Assembly: GCA_003557765.1 (NCBI GenBank)
Contig: PWNO01000017.1
Coordinates: 1-26,640 of the forward strand
Origin: Bacteroidales bacterium
GTDB taxonomy: Bacteria; Bacteroidota; Bacteroidia; Bacteroidales; UBA7960
Length of the DNA: 26,640 nt
Direction of reading: 5' to 3'
This document shows positions 16,122 through 23,852 of the stretch, piece after piece. Numbering within the stretch: the stretch's first letter is position 1; every line of letters starts with the position of its first letter. The position numbers and the translations under genes are program-made. The notes beneath the pieces were generated by a model, which worked only from the letters and a program-made list of their open reading frames with translations, did no database searches and had not been told where the DNA came from.

Positions 16122-17789
16122 CTATTCAATATCAAACCGATAGATTTCCCGGCCGCGTGAACCGATAAACACCCGATTGCCCCATACTGCTGGTGAAGCC
16201 TCAAAGTTCCTGCCAACACGCTTGCTAAAAATCACCTGCCCATCCCTTCCATCCAAAAGGTAAATGTTGCCAATCGCATCCGCTGTAAAAATAAACAACT
16301 CGCCATCTTCATTATAGAGACCAGCCGGTGAGGACCAGCTGTAGGCCTGCAAAGGGGTCTGAAACAAGATGTCACCGGTGGAGGTGTCCAAAGCAAAAAG
16401 TGCTCCGGCACCAGATTCATCCACATGGGCAATATTCGTATACATTACTCCCCCTGCTTTGTTTCTGCCCAAAAGCGGCGTGGCAAACATCCCTCCCGGA
16501 AACTCGCGGCCATAATGTGTTGCCCGGTAAGCGCGTATTTTTCTCTCCCAGATCAGGCCCCCATTCAGCCCATTCAATTTTATTATACGACAATAACCTT
16601 GATCACCCTGCCTGTCCACCTCACTCCCTGAATACAGATAAGGAATGCCATCTTCTACTTCCAATACCAGCGTGGCATCCGTATCGTCTTGGTTGTCATA
16701 ACGCCAAACTGGCTTCATCGTGAGCAAGTTAATACAAAGGATGTTGCCGTGGTTATCCGCAAAATATCCATAATTGCGATATGCCGCCAGGCTCGATTCA
16801 ATGCCTGCCGCCTGCTCACCCCGCACATGATATACCAGGCGTGCCACCAAATGCATCGCGTCATCCCGGACCAGGAATTTGTAAAATATTCCATTTTCAC
16901 CCGGCCAATAGACATAATCACCCACCAGCAGCGGGCTGCTGTCGAAGGCTCCCCATCGGCGATAGGCTTTCACATCTTTATGGCCCGAAAAAAAGAACAC
17001 CGGCTCATGACGGTGAAGGTCGATCATGTGAATGCCGAATTGGTCATTGTGCGGCACCCCGTCACCAATATACAACATGCCGTTCAATCGGGGATCCAGC
17101 ATGGGGGTACCCTTCACCGGATTGCCTGTACGAATGGGTTGCCGTGTCTCTGCTCCGGTATCCATATCCAGGAAATACACTTCGCCGCTCAGGGATCCCG
17201 CGATCACCTCCTCCCTTGAAGATAATTGATCGTGCATTTGCGCAAATGCCGCGAATTCCTGGTCAGGCCAGCGGACCAGCAACGGCTGACCAGTCCAGCC
17301 CATGCCACCACCCCACATGCCGTATTGTGTCCGGGTGGTATCGTAATGCGTGGTATATTCCCAGACCTGCCTGATGCTTGCCGGCTTGCTTGAAACATTG
17401 CCAGCGGTTGGCATGTCACGCGCAAATCCTCCCCTGAACGTTAACACACCCTCCACATTCCGATATTCATCGGACATAAAACAAGTCCCGGGCTTGAGCC
17501 CGTTCCTGTAATGAAATACCCGGTAATGCAACGGCCGGATGCTGGGAAAGCTGGTGTCAGGAAGCAATGAAAAGGTGAATGCAGGCAACAGCTCCAGTGA
17601 TTCACAAATAGGTCCGGAACGCAGGGCGCCCGGTTTAAGGAAGTCATGCTGGTAAGGAGGTAACACCCGCTGCATCACAATGGAATTGCCCGGGACCGAT
17701 GATCCGGGATTATCACCACCAGTGACAGGCTCAATAAAAGCACAGGCAAGGATAAACAGGGGAAAAACCACACAGGTCGATCGGTTCAT
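16122..17789 (-). CDS. Exported PQQ-type beta-propeller protein
   Basis: A 555-aa protein starting at the ATG at 17789 (MNRSTCVVFPLFILACAF), which places a signal peptide at the N-terminus; the frame extends 12 codons further up without adding anything sensible. The signal ends near FILAC, a poor lipobox, so the protein may be soluble periplasmic or a lipoprotein. The rest is repeated propeller blades of the PQQ/YVTN kind. Typical blade ends are DMDTGAETRQPI, LNGLNGGLIWERKI, LDTSTGDILFQTPL and LDGRDGQVIFSKRV. I see no dehydrogenase catalytic signature, so the role is more likely binding or scaffolding, as in BamB-like proteins, than PQQ-dependent oxidation. Function unknown. It ends 6 nt from the M23 gene. 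Confidence 0.82.
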   Translation of the reverse strand: MNRSTCVVFPLFILACAFIEPVTGGDNPGSSVPGNSIVMQRVLPPYQHDFLKPGALRSGPICESLELLPAFTFSLLPDTSFPSIRPLHYRVFHYRNGLKPGTCFMSDEYRNVEGVLTFRGGFARDMPTAGNVSSKPASIRQVWEYTTHYDTTRTQYGMWGGGMGWTGQPLLVRWPDQEFAAFAQMHDQLSSREEVIAGSLSGEVYFLDMDTGAETRQPIRTGNPVKGTPMLDPRLNGMLYIGDGVPHNDQFGIHMIDLHRHEPVFFFSGHKDVKAYRRWGAFDSSPLLVGDYVYWPGENGIFYKFLVRDDAMHLVARLVYHVRGEQAAGIESSLAAYRNYGYFADNHGNILCINLLTMKPVWRYDNQDDTDATLVLEVEDGIPYLYSGSEVDRQGDQGYCRIIKLNGLNGGLIWERKIRAYRATHYGREFPGGMFATPLLGRNKAGGVMYTNIAHVDESGAGALFALDTSTGDILFQTPLQAYSWSSPAGLYNEDGELFIFTADAIGNIYLLDGRDGQVIFSKRVGRNFEASPAVWGNRVFIGSRGREIYRFDIE

Positions 17790-17913
17790 GTGATCATTTT
17801 CAGTATGCTGCCCAGGTGCTGCCAATACCTATGAATATATTCGGAGGAAAGTGTCGCTGGCAAGGTCCGGCTAATCCGCAACCTGATTGGTGCAAAGTTC
17901 AACATCCATTAAA

Positions 17914-17921
17914 CAAATATA
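17914..17921 (-). promoter_or_regulatory. -7 promoter element of the beta-propeller gene
   Basis: The minus strand reads TATATTTG, fitting TAnnTTTG, about 124 nt upstream of the chosen ATG. The leader would be long. The 225-nt gap between this gene and the MerR gene holds only this element and the one at 17987. Confidence 0.4.
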
Positions 17922-17986
17922 AAAAAAACCGGCAGGTTCCAACGAACTGTTATGGAAGTTTTTTTCCTTCAGCGATTTCTTTTTTT

Positions 17987-17994
17987 TATTTTTG
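17987..17994 (+). promoter_or_regulatory. -7 promoter element of the MerR-type gene
   Basis: TATTTTTG fits TAnnTTTG, 20 nt upstream of the ATG at 18015. It follows a T-rich tract (from about 17959). No clear -33 box is present. Confidence 0.5.
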
Positions 17995-18014
17995 GTAAAT
18001 ATTTTTAGCCAAAG

Positions 18015-18350
18015 ATGAGCAATAAAACGCAAGAACCCTACAAGATGTATTACAGCATCGGTGAGGTGGCCCGCATGTTTGACGTCAACACTTCGCTGAT
18101 ACGGTATTGGGAACAGCAGTTTGACATCATCCGGCCAAAAAAAAACAAGAAAGGTAACCGCTTATTCACGCCCCGGGATGTGGACCACTTCCATATCATC
18201 TATCACCTGGTAAAAGAAAGGGGATATACCCTGAAAGGCGCCCGTGAAAAACTCAGGGAAAACCTGGACGACCTGCAAAGGGACATTGAAATACGCAAGA
18301 CATTGGAAAAAATGCGCAGCTTTTTACAGGAACTGAAAAAACACCTGTGA
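18015..18350 (+). CDS. Small MerR-family transcriptional regulator
   Basis: A 111-aa protein with a MerR winged helix-turn-helix at residues about 12-80: YYSIGEVARMFDVNTSLIRYWEQQF is the recognition HTH, followed by the wing GNRLFTPRDVDHFHIIYHLV and KERGYTLKGAREKL. A short C-terminal helix (about 85-111) would form the antiparallel dimer coiled coil. There is no effector domain and no metal-binding cysteine, so it is not a metal sensor of the MerR/CueR type. It is 45 nt upstream of the MFS gene on the same strand and may be co-transcribed. What it senses and controls is unknown. Confidence 0.92.
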   Translation: MSNKTQEPYKMYYSIGEVARMFDVNTSLIRYWEQQFDIIRPKKNKKGNRLFTPRDVDHFHIIYHLVKERGYTLKGAREKLRENLDDLQRDIEIRKTLEKMRSFLQELKKHL

Positions 18351-18395
18351 GAGGTGATTCATCACGCAATATAAACCAAACTTAAACCCGGACAA

Positions 18396-20357
18396 ATGGT
18401 AGCAAAGATCAAGAAAAAGCTTCATGAATCGAAAACGGCCAGATGGATCGTGCTCATCCTAAGCAGTTTTGCCATGGCCACCAATTATTATTTTTATGAT
18501 GCCCTGGCACCGCTGGCCGACCTGATTCGAATGAATCTGGGTTTCACCTCCACTGAATACGGCTTTTTCATATCTGCCTATTCCATTCCCAATGTTTTCC
18601 TGGCGATGGCTGTCCTGGGGGGGATCATCCTGGACAAGATCGGCATCAGGATCACCGGCTTCTCCTTTATTTTCCTGATGGCTCTTGGCGGTACGATTAC
18701 AGCCTACGGTGCTTCGGACATCTTCCTGGACGGAGGCTTTGGCTACCAGTTCATGGATTCCTTCCTGACTTCCTGGTCACCGGCGCTCAAGATGATGTCG
18801 CTGGGCTTCTTTGTGTTCGGACTGGGAGCCGAAACAGGCATCGTCGTGCTTTCCAAGGTGATCGTCAAGTGGTTCACCGGCAAGGAGCTCGCGCTTGCAC
18901 TGGGACTGAACCTGGCCGTCGGCCGGCTTGGCGCAGCACTCGCTTTCACCATGTCGCCCCGGCTGATCTACCCCGAGTGGACCACGGCCATCTGGGTTGG
19001 CGTCGTAATCCTGTGGGCGGGACTGCTGGCTTTCATGATCTATATGGTCATGGACTATAAAGTCGACCGCGAAGTGGATATTGACATCAAGGATCCGGAG
19101 GACGAATTCAGATGGAAGGACCTGAAGTTCCTGGTGACCAACCGCTCGGTGATCTACATCACCATCCTATGCGTCACGTTTTATTCTGCCGTGTTCCCCT
19201 TTCTGAAGTTTGCGCCCGACTTGCTGATGAACAAGTTCGCCATGCCCCGTGCGCTTGCCGGGGATGTGACCTCATACCTGATGTACGGAACCATCCTCCT
19301 GACACCGCTCTTTGGATGGATCACCGACAACAAAGGGAAAAGTGCCACACTCATGTATCTCGGATCAGGCCTGCTGATCATCGCCCACCTGATGTTTGCC
19401 AAAACCTACATTGAGCCGCGCGTACCCATCGTACTGCTCGGCATTGCCTTCTCACTGGTTCCTGCAGCCATGTGGCCGGCCGTGACAAAAATTGTCAGAC
19501 AAAGCAAACTGGGTACCGCTTACGGCTTCATGTTCTCGGTGCAAAACATCGGACTGTGGATATTTCCCATCGTCATCGGTGCGGTGATTGACTCTTCGAA
19601 CCCTTTTTACCGGACCGAGGTGGACAGTATGGCATTTGCCAGGGTACAACAGGCAGACATGCGCTATACCGGCAGCTACCTGGACCGCCATGAGGAGCCG
19701 CTAACGGATACGGATATCCACATCAACACCTCTGTGTTCAAGGACAGCATCAGCGGGGACGTGGTATGGCGCGAAGTTCATCATCAGCGAACCGATGACC
19801 AGGGACAGTTTGAACTGCATGTCGGCCAGGGAGATGTGATCTCGATGGCAGACTTCAACTACCTTGTGGAAGGACCGGATTACCAGGCTGAGATCCTGGT
19901 CTCCCGGCGGTCTGAGGAGATCCTGCTCTATGATGGGGACTTTTCCGTAGATGCCGATGGCTATTTCCCCAGCAAGGTGGACGCACGTCACCAAGCCCTC
20001 TTTGGCCGCACCCTGCGCGGCGTGCTCACCCTCTACGATGCAGATGCCAGCTCCGGCGACATGGCGCAGGATGGCAGGGATGGCATGGTATGGCAGGAAA
20101 GGGTGCGTTTTTACCTGGAAGATGATGGCCGTTTTGAGATCCTGATGGGCTACGGCCGCCTGGTGTATGCCGACGCAGACTATTTTGGCCTCAGAGAAGG
20201 AAACTTCGAAATGGAGGTGATCAAGCCGCTGGATTACACCAATGCCATGCTGGTATTTTCTTTACTTGGCTTCGTAGGCTTTGTGTTCGCCTTCCTGCTG
20301 AAGCGTGAAGACAAAACCTCAGGTTACGGGCTGGAAAAACCAAATAAGGACAGTTAA
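18396..20357 (+). CDS. MFS transporter with a large periplasmic insert before the last helix
   Basis: A 653-aa major facilitator protein, about 200 residues longer than the usual 400-450. Eleven helices can be traced between residues 17 and 399. The MFS motif A is in loop 2-3 (GGIILDKIGIRITG) and repeats in loop 8-9 (GWITDNKGKSATLM), which fixes the topology with N-terminus inside. Helix 12 is at about 614-635 (YTNAMLVFSLLGFVGFVFAFLLKRE). Residues about 403-612, between helices 11 and 12, are hydrophilic and beta-rich and must face the periplasm. They contain two similar units (about 455-502 and 563-609) sharing VWxE, DDxGxFE, GxG and EG positions. The frame is continuous with no stop or shift. 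The substrate cannot be inferred. The MerR-type regulator precedes it. Confidence 0.9.
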   Translation: MVAKIKKKLHESKTARWIVLILSSFAMATNYYFYDALAPLADLIRMNLGFTSTEYGFFISAYSIPNVFLAMAVLGGIILDKIGIRITGFSFIFLMALGGTITAYGASDIFLDGGFGYQFMDSFLTSWSPALKMMSLGFFVFGLGAETGIVVLSKVIVKWFTGKELALALGLNLAVGRLGAALAFTMSPRLIYPEWTTAIWVGVVILWAGLLAFMIYMVMDYKVDREVDIDIKDPEDEFRWKDLKFLVTNRSVIYITILCVTFYSAVFPFLKFAPDLLMNKFAMPRALAGDVTSYLMYGTILLTPLFGWITDNKGKSATLMYLGSGLLIIAHLMFAKTYIEPRVPIVLLGIAFSLVPAAMWPAVTKIVRQSKLGTAYGFMFSVQNIGLWIFPIVIGAVIDSSNPFYRTEVDSMAFARVQQADMRYTGSYLDRHEEPLTDTDIHINTSVFKDSISGDVVWREVHHQRTDDQGQFELHVGQGDVISMADFNYLVEGPDYQAEILVSRRSEEILLYDGDFSVDADGYFPSKVDARHQALFGRTLRGVLTLYDADASSGDMAQDGRDGMVWQERVRFYLEDDGRFEILMGYGRLVYADADYFGLREGNFEMEVIKPLDYTNAMLVFSLLGFVGFVFAFLLKREDKTSGYGLEKPNKDS

Positions 20358-20489
20358 TCTTAGCCTCTGGCAACCTGGTAAAACAGGCATTCATCAGAGC
20401 AAAAGGAACCCGGCCACACTTCATCCTGTCTGGCAGCAATGCCTCATATAAGAAAGAGCCGCACGGCATCATGACTCATGCAGTCACTA

Positions 20490-20506
20490 AAAATGCACGG
20501 CATTTT
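20490..20506. terminator. Possible bidirectional terminator between MFS and DUF479 genes
   Basis: AAAATGC-ACG-GCATTTT is a perfect 7-bp inverted repeat with A- and T-runs on its ends, placed in the 271-nt gap between two convergent genes. The stem has only two G:C pairs, so it would be weak. The rest of the gap has no gene; a 9-bp direct repeat GCACGGCAT (20461 and 20495) partly overlaps this site. Confidence 0.35.
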
Positions 20507-20628
20507 CCTTTCATGTAATTACCTGGTGGCATGTCAACGCTACTTTAGCCGGCATAAGTCTTGATCTTTTTCCTCATCTCTGCAACTTAACCGACACAGT
20601 AGCATTGACAAGAAACTAAGGCATTACA

Positions 20629-21261
20629 TTATGCAGAAGGAGGGTCCGGACTGTTTCTGGTAATGCGCTCATGGTGCCCAAGGACAATTCCTTGCGCTTT
20701 CACATAATCCACGAGTTCCGGGAAAAAGTGAAAAAACTCGGTTTCAAAGGGTGTGTAATCCTTTTTTAGATCCTCAACTGCATTTTCCATTCCTGACTCG
20801 TATGGGGTACGGCGTGCCATGCCCCCAAAGTTCCTTTTCAGGCTGTCAAAGTCTGCATAATTGACAAGCCAGTTGTGCTCAATCATGTATGGCAGCACAA
20901 AGCGGGCACGCCCGGGAAGGATGGCCTGTCTTTTTTCCAGGATGGCATAAGCATTGGCCACAAAATCACCTAGATGAAGTGCTGAATATCTTTCCCAGTT
21001 TTTTGCCAGAAAATGATCGTAGTACATGTCAACTACCACCCCTGCATACAAACGATATTTTTTGCGTAAGCGCTCCTTGCTCTGCAAAAATAACGGATGT
21101 GCATCCGTGAAGCCATCGATTTGCCTGTGAAGCTTGATGCCCTGCACAACAGCAGGGTCATATCCATTAATTTTCTGGCCTTTGACCATGTCGGCGATGA
21201 AGTTGCCTACGATTATGTCGGGATCCTGGCCGGACAGGTAAAGATGTGCAAGAAAGTTCAT
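20629..21261 (-). CDS. AcpH/DUF479-family protein (acyl carrier protein phosphodiesterase-like)
   Basis: Starting at the ATG at 21261 gives 210 aa with the family's N-terminal MNFLAHLYLSG, slightly longer than E. coli AcpH (193 aa). The frame extends 35 codons upstream to 21366, but that part has no family resemblance. Conserved segments are VGNFIADMVKG, GIKLHRQIDGFTDAHPLF, VVVDMYYDHFLAKNW and PYMIEHNWLVNYADF. Their His/Asp residues fit the HD-like metal site proposed for AcpH, which removes 4'-phosphopantetheine from ACP. Activity in Bacteroidota homologues is not established to my knowledge. It stands alone: convergent with the MFS gene and divergent from iorA. Confidence 0.88.
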   Translation of the reverse strand: MNFLAHLYLSGQDPDIIVGNFIADMVKGQKINGYDPAVVQGIKLHRQIDGFTDAHPLFLQSKERLRKKYRLYAGVVVDMYYDHFLAKNWERYSALHLGDFVANAYAILEKRQAILPGRARFVLPYMIEHNWLVNYADFDSLKRNFGGMARRTPYESGMENAVEDLKKDYTPFETEFFHFFPELVDYVKAQGIVLGHHERITRNSPDPPSA

Positions 21262-21423
21262 GCCAGCCGTAGTTTTGTTTTTTCCATGACAATAATACAA
21301 AGAAAAACACATAATGTTCGGGTAGCATAGGTGTGAGATTGGCGTCGGGCACCCATTTGCCTCCATTAGTAAAATTTATCCCTGGTGCAGATGGGTTTCA
21401 CTGGGAAAATACCATGTTTTTTA

Positions 21424-21431
21424 TAGCTTTG
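21424..21431 (+). promoter_or_regulatory. -7 promoter element of iorAB
   Basis: TAGCTTTG fits TAnnTTTG, 44 nt upstream of the iorA ATG. A TTTC at 21396-21399 is a weak -33 candidate with slightly long spacing. Confidence 0.5.
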
Positions 21432-21475
21432 TAGCCTATATCCGTTTATTGTAAATCTTTATAAAACATTATCCC

Positions 21476-23098
21476 ATGAATAAATTGTTGCTTCTGGGTG
21501 ATGAAGCGATTGCCCAGGCAGGAATAGATGCAGGCATGTCGGGAGTATTTGCATACCCTGGGACGCCTTCCACTGAAATTACCCAATATGTACGGAGTTC
21601 CCCTGAAACCAAAGAGAAAGGCATCGTAGCCACCTGGGCTGCGAATGAGAAAACTGCCGCAGAGCAAGCCCTGGGCATGTCGTATGCCGGCAAACGGGCC
21701 ATGACCTGCATGAAGCACGTCGGACTCAACGTGGCTGCCGATGTCTTTATGAATGCAGCCATCACGGGTGCCAACGGCGGATTGCTTTTTGTTGTGGCCG
21801 ATGATCCCTCCATGCACTCCTCCCAGAACGAACAGGACTCGAGGGTCTATGGCAAATTTGCCATGATTCCCATCCTGGAGCCTTCCAGCCAGCAGGAAGC
21901 CTACGACATGGTGCACATTGGCTTCGACATCTCGGAAAAGCTGCAGGTGCCGGTACTGATGCGCATCACCACCCGACTGGCTCACTCCAGGGCAGGCGTT
22001 GCCAGGAAAGAAACGCGTGAACAGAATCAGTTCAAGCTGCCGGAAGATCTGAAACAGTTTATCCTGCTGCCTGCCATCGCCCGCAAGCGCTACCAGATGC
22101 TACTCGACAACCAGGAAGCGTTTCAGCAACTCTCGGATGAATCCCTGTATAACCAGTTCTACCCGGCTAAAGATACCTCCCTGGGTATCATTACCTGTGG
22201 ATTGGCATACAACTACCTGATGGAAAACTATCCTGACCGGAAGGTGCCCCATCCGGTGGTAAAGGTGACACAATACCCTCTTCCCAAAAAACATATCCAG
22301 GAGCTGTATGACAAATGTGATGAGATTCTTGTGATTGAAGACGGTTACCCGGTAGTGGAGGAGATGCTGAAGGGTTTCATGGACAGGGGTAAGAAGATCA
22401 GAGGACGGCTGGACGGTTCTCTGCCACGTACGGGAGAGCTAAACCCTACCATCGTAGGCAAGGCACTTGGCATCCCGGCACCCGACACCCTCCCGGTTCC
22501 CGACCTGCTGGCCAACAGACCGCCATCGCTATGTAAGGGCTGTCCGCACATCGACAGTTTCCTTGGGCTGAATGAAGCCATTGCACAGTATGGCAAAGGC
22601 CGCGTGTTCTCAGATATCGGATGCTACACACTCAGTGCATTGCCACCGTATCACTCGATCAACACCTGCGTAGATATGGGTGCATCCATCACCATGGCCA
22701 AAGGTGCAGCAGACGCGGGTATGCGACCTTCCGTAGCGGTCATTGGCGACAGCACCTTCACCCACTCAGGGATCACCGGCCTGCTTGATGCAGTAAATGA
22801 CAAAAGCAACATCACGGTGGTGATCCTCGACAATGCCACCACGGCCATGACCGGCGGACAACCATCATCGGCTTTTGAGCGCCTTGAGGATATCTGCAAG
22901 GGAGTAGGTGTGGAAGAAGACCACATCCGGGTGATCAAACCGCTGAACAAACGTCATGAAGAAAACACCCAGGTTTTTAAAGAGGAGCTTGCCTATGACG
23001 GTGTCTCTGTCATCATCCCGCGCAGGGAATGCATCGTTACGCTCAATAAAAGGATGCGGCAAAAGTTTAAGGACAAAGAGAAGGCAGAGAAGAAGTAA
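21476..23098 (+). CDS. iorA: Indolepyruvate:ferredoxin oxidoreductase alpha subunit, lacking the ferredoxin tail
   Basis: Catalytic TPP subunit that oxidatively decarboxylates arylpyruvates (from Trp, Phe, Tyr transamination) to aryl-acyl-CoA, reducing ferredoxin. It is 540 aa. The pyrimidine-binding domain has GVFAYPGTPSTEI and the catalytic Glu58 (WAANEKTA). The TPP/Mg domain has SDIGCYTL, GDSTFTHSG (424-432) and VVILDNATTAMTGGQPS (448-464). CKGCPH is at 353-358. The protein stops shortly after VIIPRRECI, where archaeal IorA continues with two 4Fe-4S ferredoxin motifs; those are absent here. The gene is followed 46 nt later by iorB, clearly one operon. Confidence 0.94.
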   Translation: MNKLLLLGDEAIAQAGIDAGMSGVFAYPGTPSTEITQYVRSSPETKEKGIVATWAANEKTAAEQALGMSYAGKRAMTCMKHVGLNVAADVFMNAAITGANGGLLFVVADDPSMHSSQNEQDSRVYGKFAMIPILEPSSQQEAYDMVHIGFDISEKLQVPVLMRITTRLAHSRAGVARKETREQNQFKLPEDLKQFILLPAIARKRYQMLLDNQEAFQQLSDESLYNQFYPAKDTSLGIITCGLAYNYLMENYPDRKVPHPVVKVTQYPLPKKHIQELYDKCDEILVIEDGYPVVEEMLKGFMDRGKKIRGRLDGSLPRTGELNPTIVGKALGIPAPDTLPVPDLLANRPPSLCKGCPHIDSFLGLNEAIAQYGKGRVFSDIGCYTLSALPPYHSINTCVDMGASITMAKGAADAGMRPSVAVIGDSTFTHSGITGLLDAVNDKSNITVVILDNATTAMTGGQPSSAFERLEDICKGVGVEEDHIRVIKPLNKRHEENTQVFKEELAYDGVSVIIPRRECIVTLNKRMRQKFKDKEKAEKK

Positions 23099-23144
23099 AC
23101 CAGGCCTCTGGCCAATTTCACATTTCGATAAAACGCAATACATT

Positions 23145-23726
23145 ATGAAAAACGACATCATATTAGCAGGAGTCGGGGGTCAGGGTATCCTGTCGATCGC
23201 AGCCATCATAGGATATGCCGCAGTACAGTCAAATCTTTATCTTAAACAGGCAGAGGTGCATGGCATGAGCCAGCGCGGCGGCGACGTGCAATCGCATTTG
23301 CGGTTGTCGTCGGATGAGATCGCCTCAGACCTTATCCCGGAAGGCAAGGCCGACATGATCATTTCAGTGGAGCCGATGGAGTCGCTCCGGTATCTCCCCT
23401 TCCTGCACAAGGAGGGCTGGCTGATCACCAACAACCAGCCATTTGTTAACATCCCCAACTATCCGGATACCGAAGAGGTGATGGCAGAGATCCGTAAGCT
23501 GCCCAGGCACGTGGCACTGGATGCGGAAAAAATGGCCGACGAGGCGGGCAGCAAAAAAGCAGCCAACGTCGTCATCCTGGGGGCTGCATCACCATTTATT
23601 GACATTCCGGTCGAAAAGCTGGAAGAAGCGATCCACTTTCTCTTTGGAAAGAAAGGAGAAGACCTGGTGGAGATCAACCTGAAAGCACTGCACGCCGGCC
23701 GTAAATATGCCAAAGAAAATATGTAG
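23145..23726 (+). CDS. iorB: Indolepyruvate:ferredoxin oxidoreductase beta subunit
   Basis: Gamma-domain type partner of IorA, 193 aa from the ATG at 23145 (MKNDIILAGVGGQGILSIAAII). The frame stays open 63 codons upstream, but that part overlaps iorA and is not family-like. GVGGQGIL at the N-terminus and QAEVHGMSQRGGDVQSHLRL are the usual signatures of pyruvate/ketoisovalerate oxidoreductase gamma domains that bind CoA. The C-terminal helix region ends KALHAGRKYAKENM. It is co-transcribed with iorA. A short hairpin CGGGA/TCCCG lies about 70 nt downstream, with a T5 a few bases later, but it is weak. Confidence 0.94.
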   Translation: MKNDIILAGVGGQGILSIAAIIGYAAVQSNLYLKQAEVHGMSQRGGDVQSHLRLSSDEIASDLIPEGKADMIISVEPMESLRYLPFLHKEGWLITNNQPFVNIPNYPDTEEVMAEIRKLPRHVALDAEKMADEAGSKKAANVVILGAASPFIDIPVEKLEEAIHFLFGKKGEDLVEINLKALHAGRKYAKENM

Positions 23727-23852
23727 ATCCGGCTGACGGAACTAAACAAAAAACCGGCAAATCAGTTACCATTAGTAAGTTCAGATACGCCTGGTTGACG
23801 GGAATATTTGTCCCGGAGAGGCTTTTTGCTATAAACAATTAATGCCAGTATT

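Noticed and set aside
18396..20357. MFS gene as an artefactual fusion of two genes
   Set aside because: The frame is continuous, the last helix is needed to complete the 12-helix fold, and the inserted segment has no start, signal or stop of its own.
20461..20503. 9-bp direct repeat GCACGGCAT as a possible attachment or insertion footprint
   Set aside because: Copies are only 34 bp apart, with no element between them and no integrase nearby; the second copy is part of a hairpin.
22956..23144. N-terminal extension of iorB
   Set aside because: The open frame upstream of 23145 overlaps iorA and is basic and low in family resemblance; the family starts at MKNDIILAGVGGQG.
23799..23826. Terminator after iorB
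   Set aside because: The CGGGA/TCCCG stem is only 5 bp and the T-run begins 7 nt beyond it; too weak to annotate.
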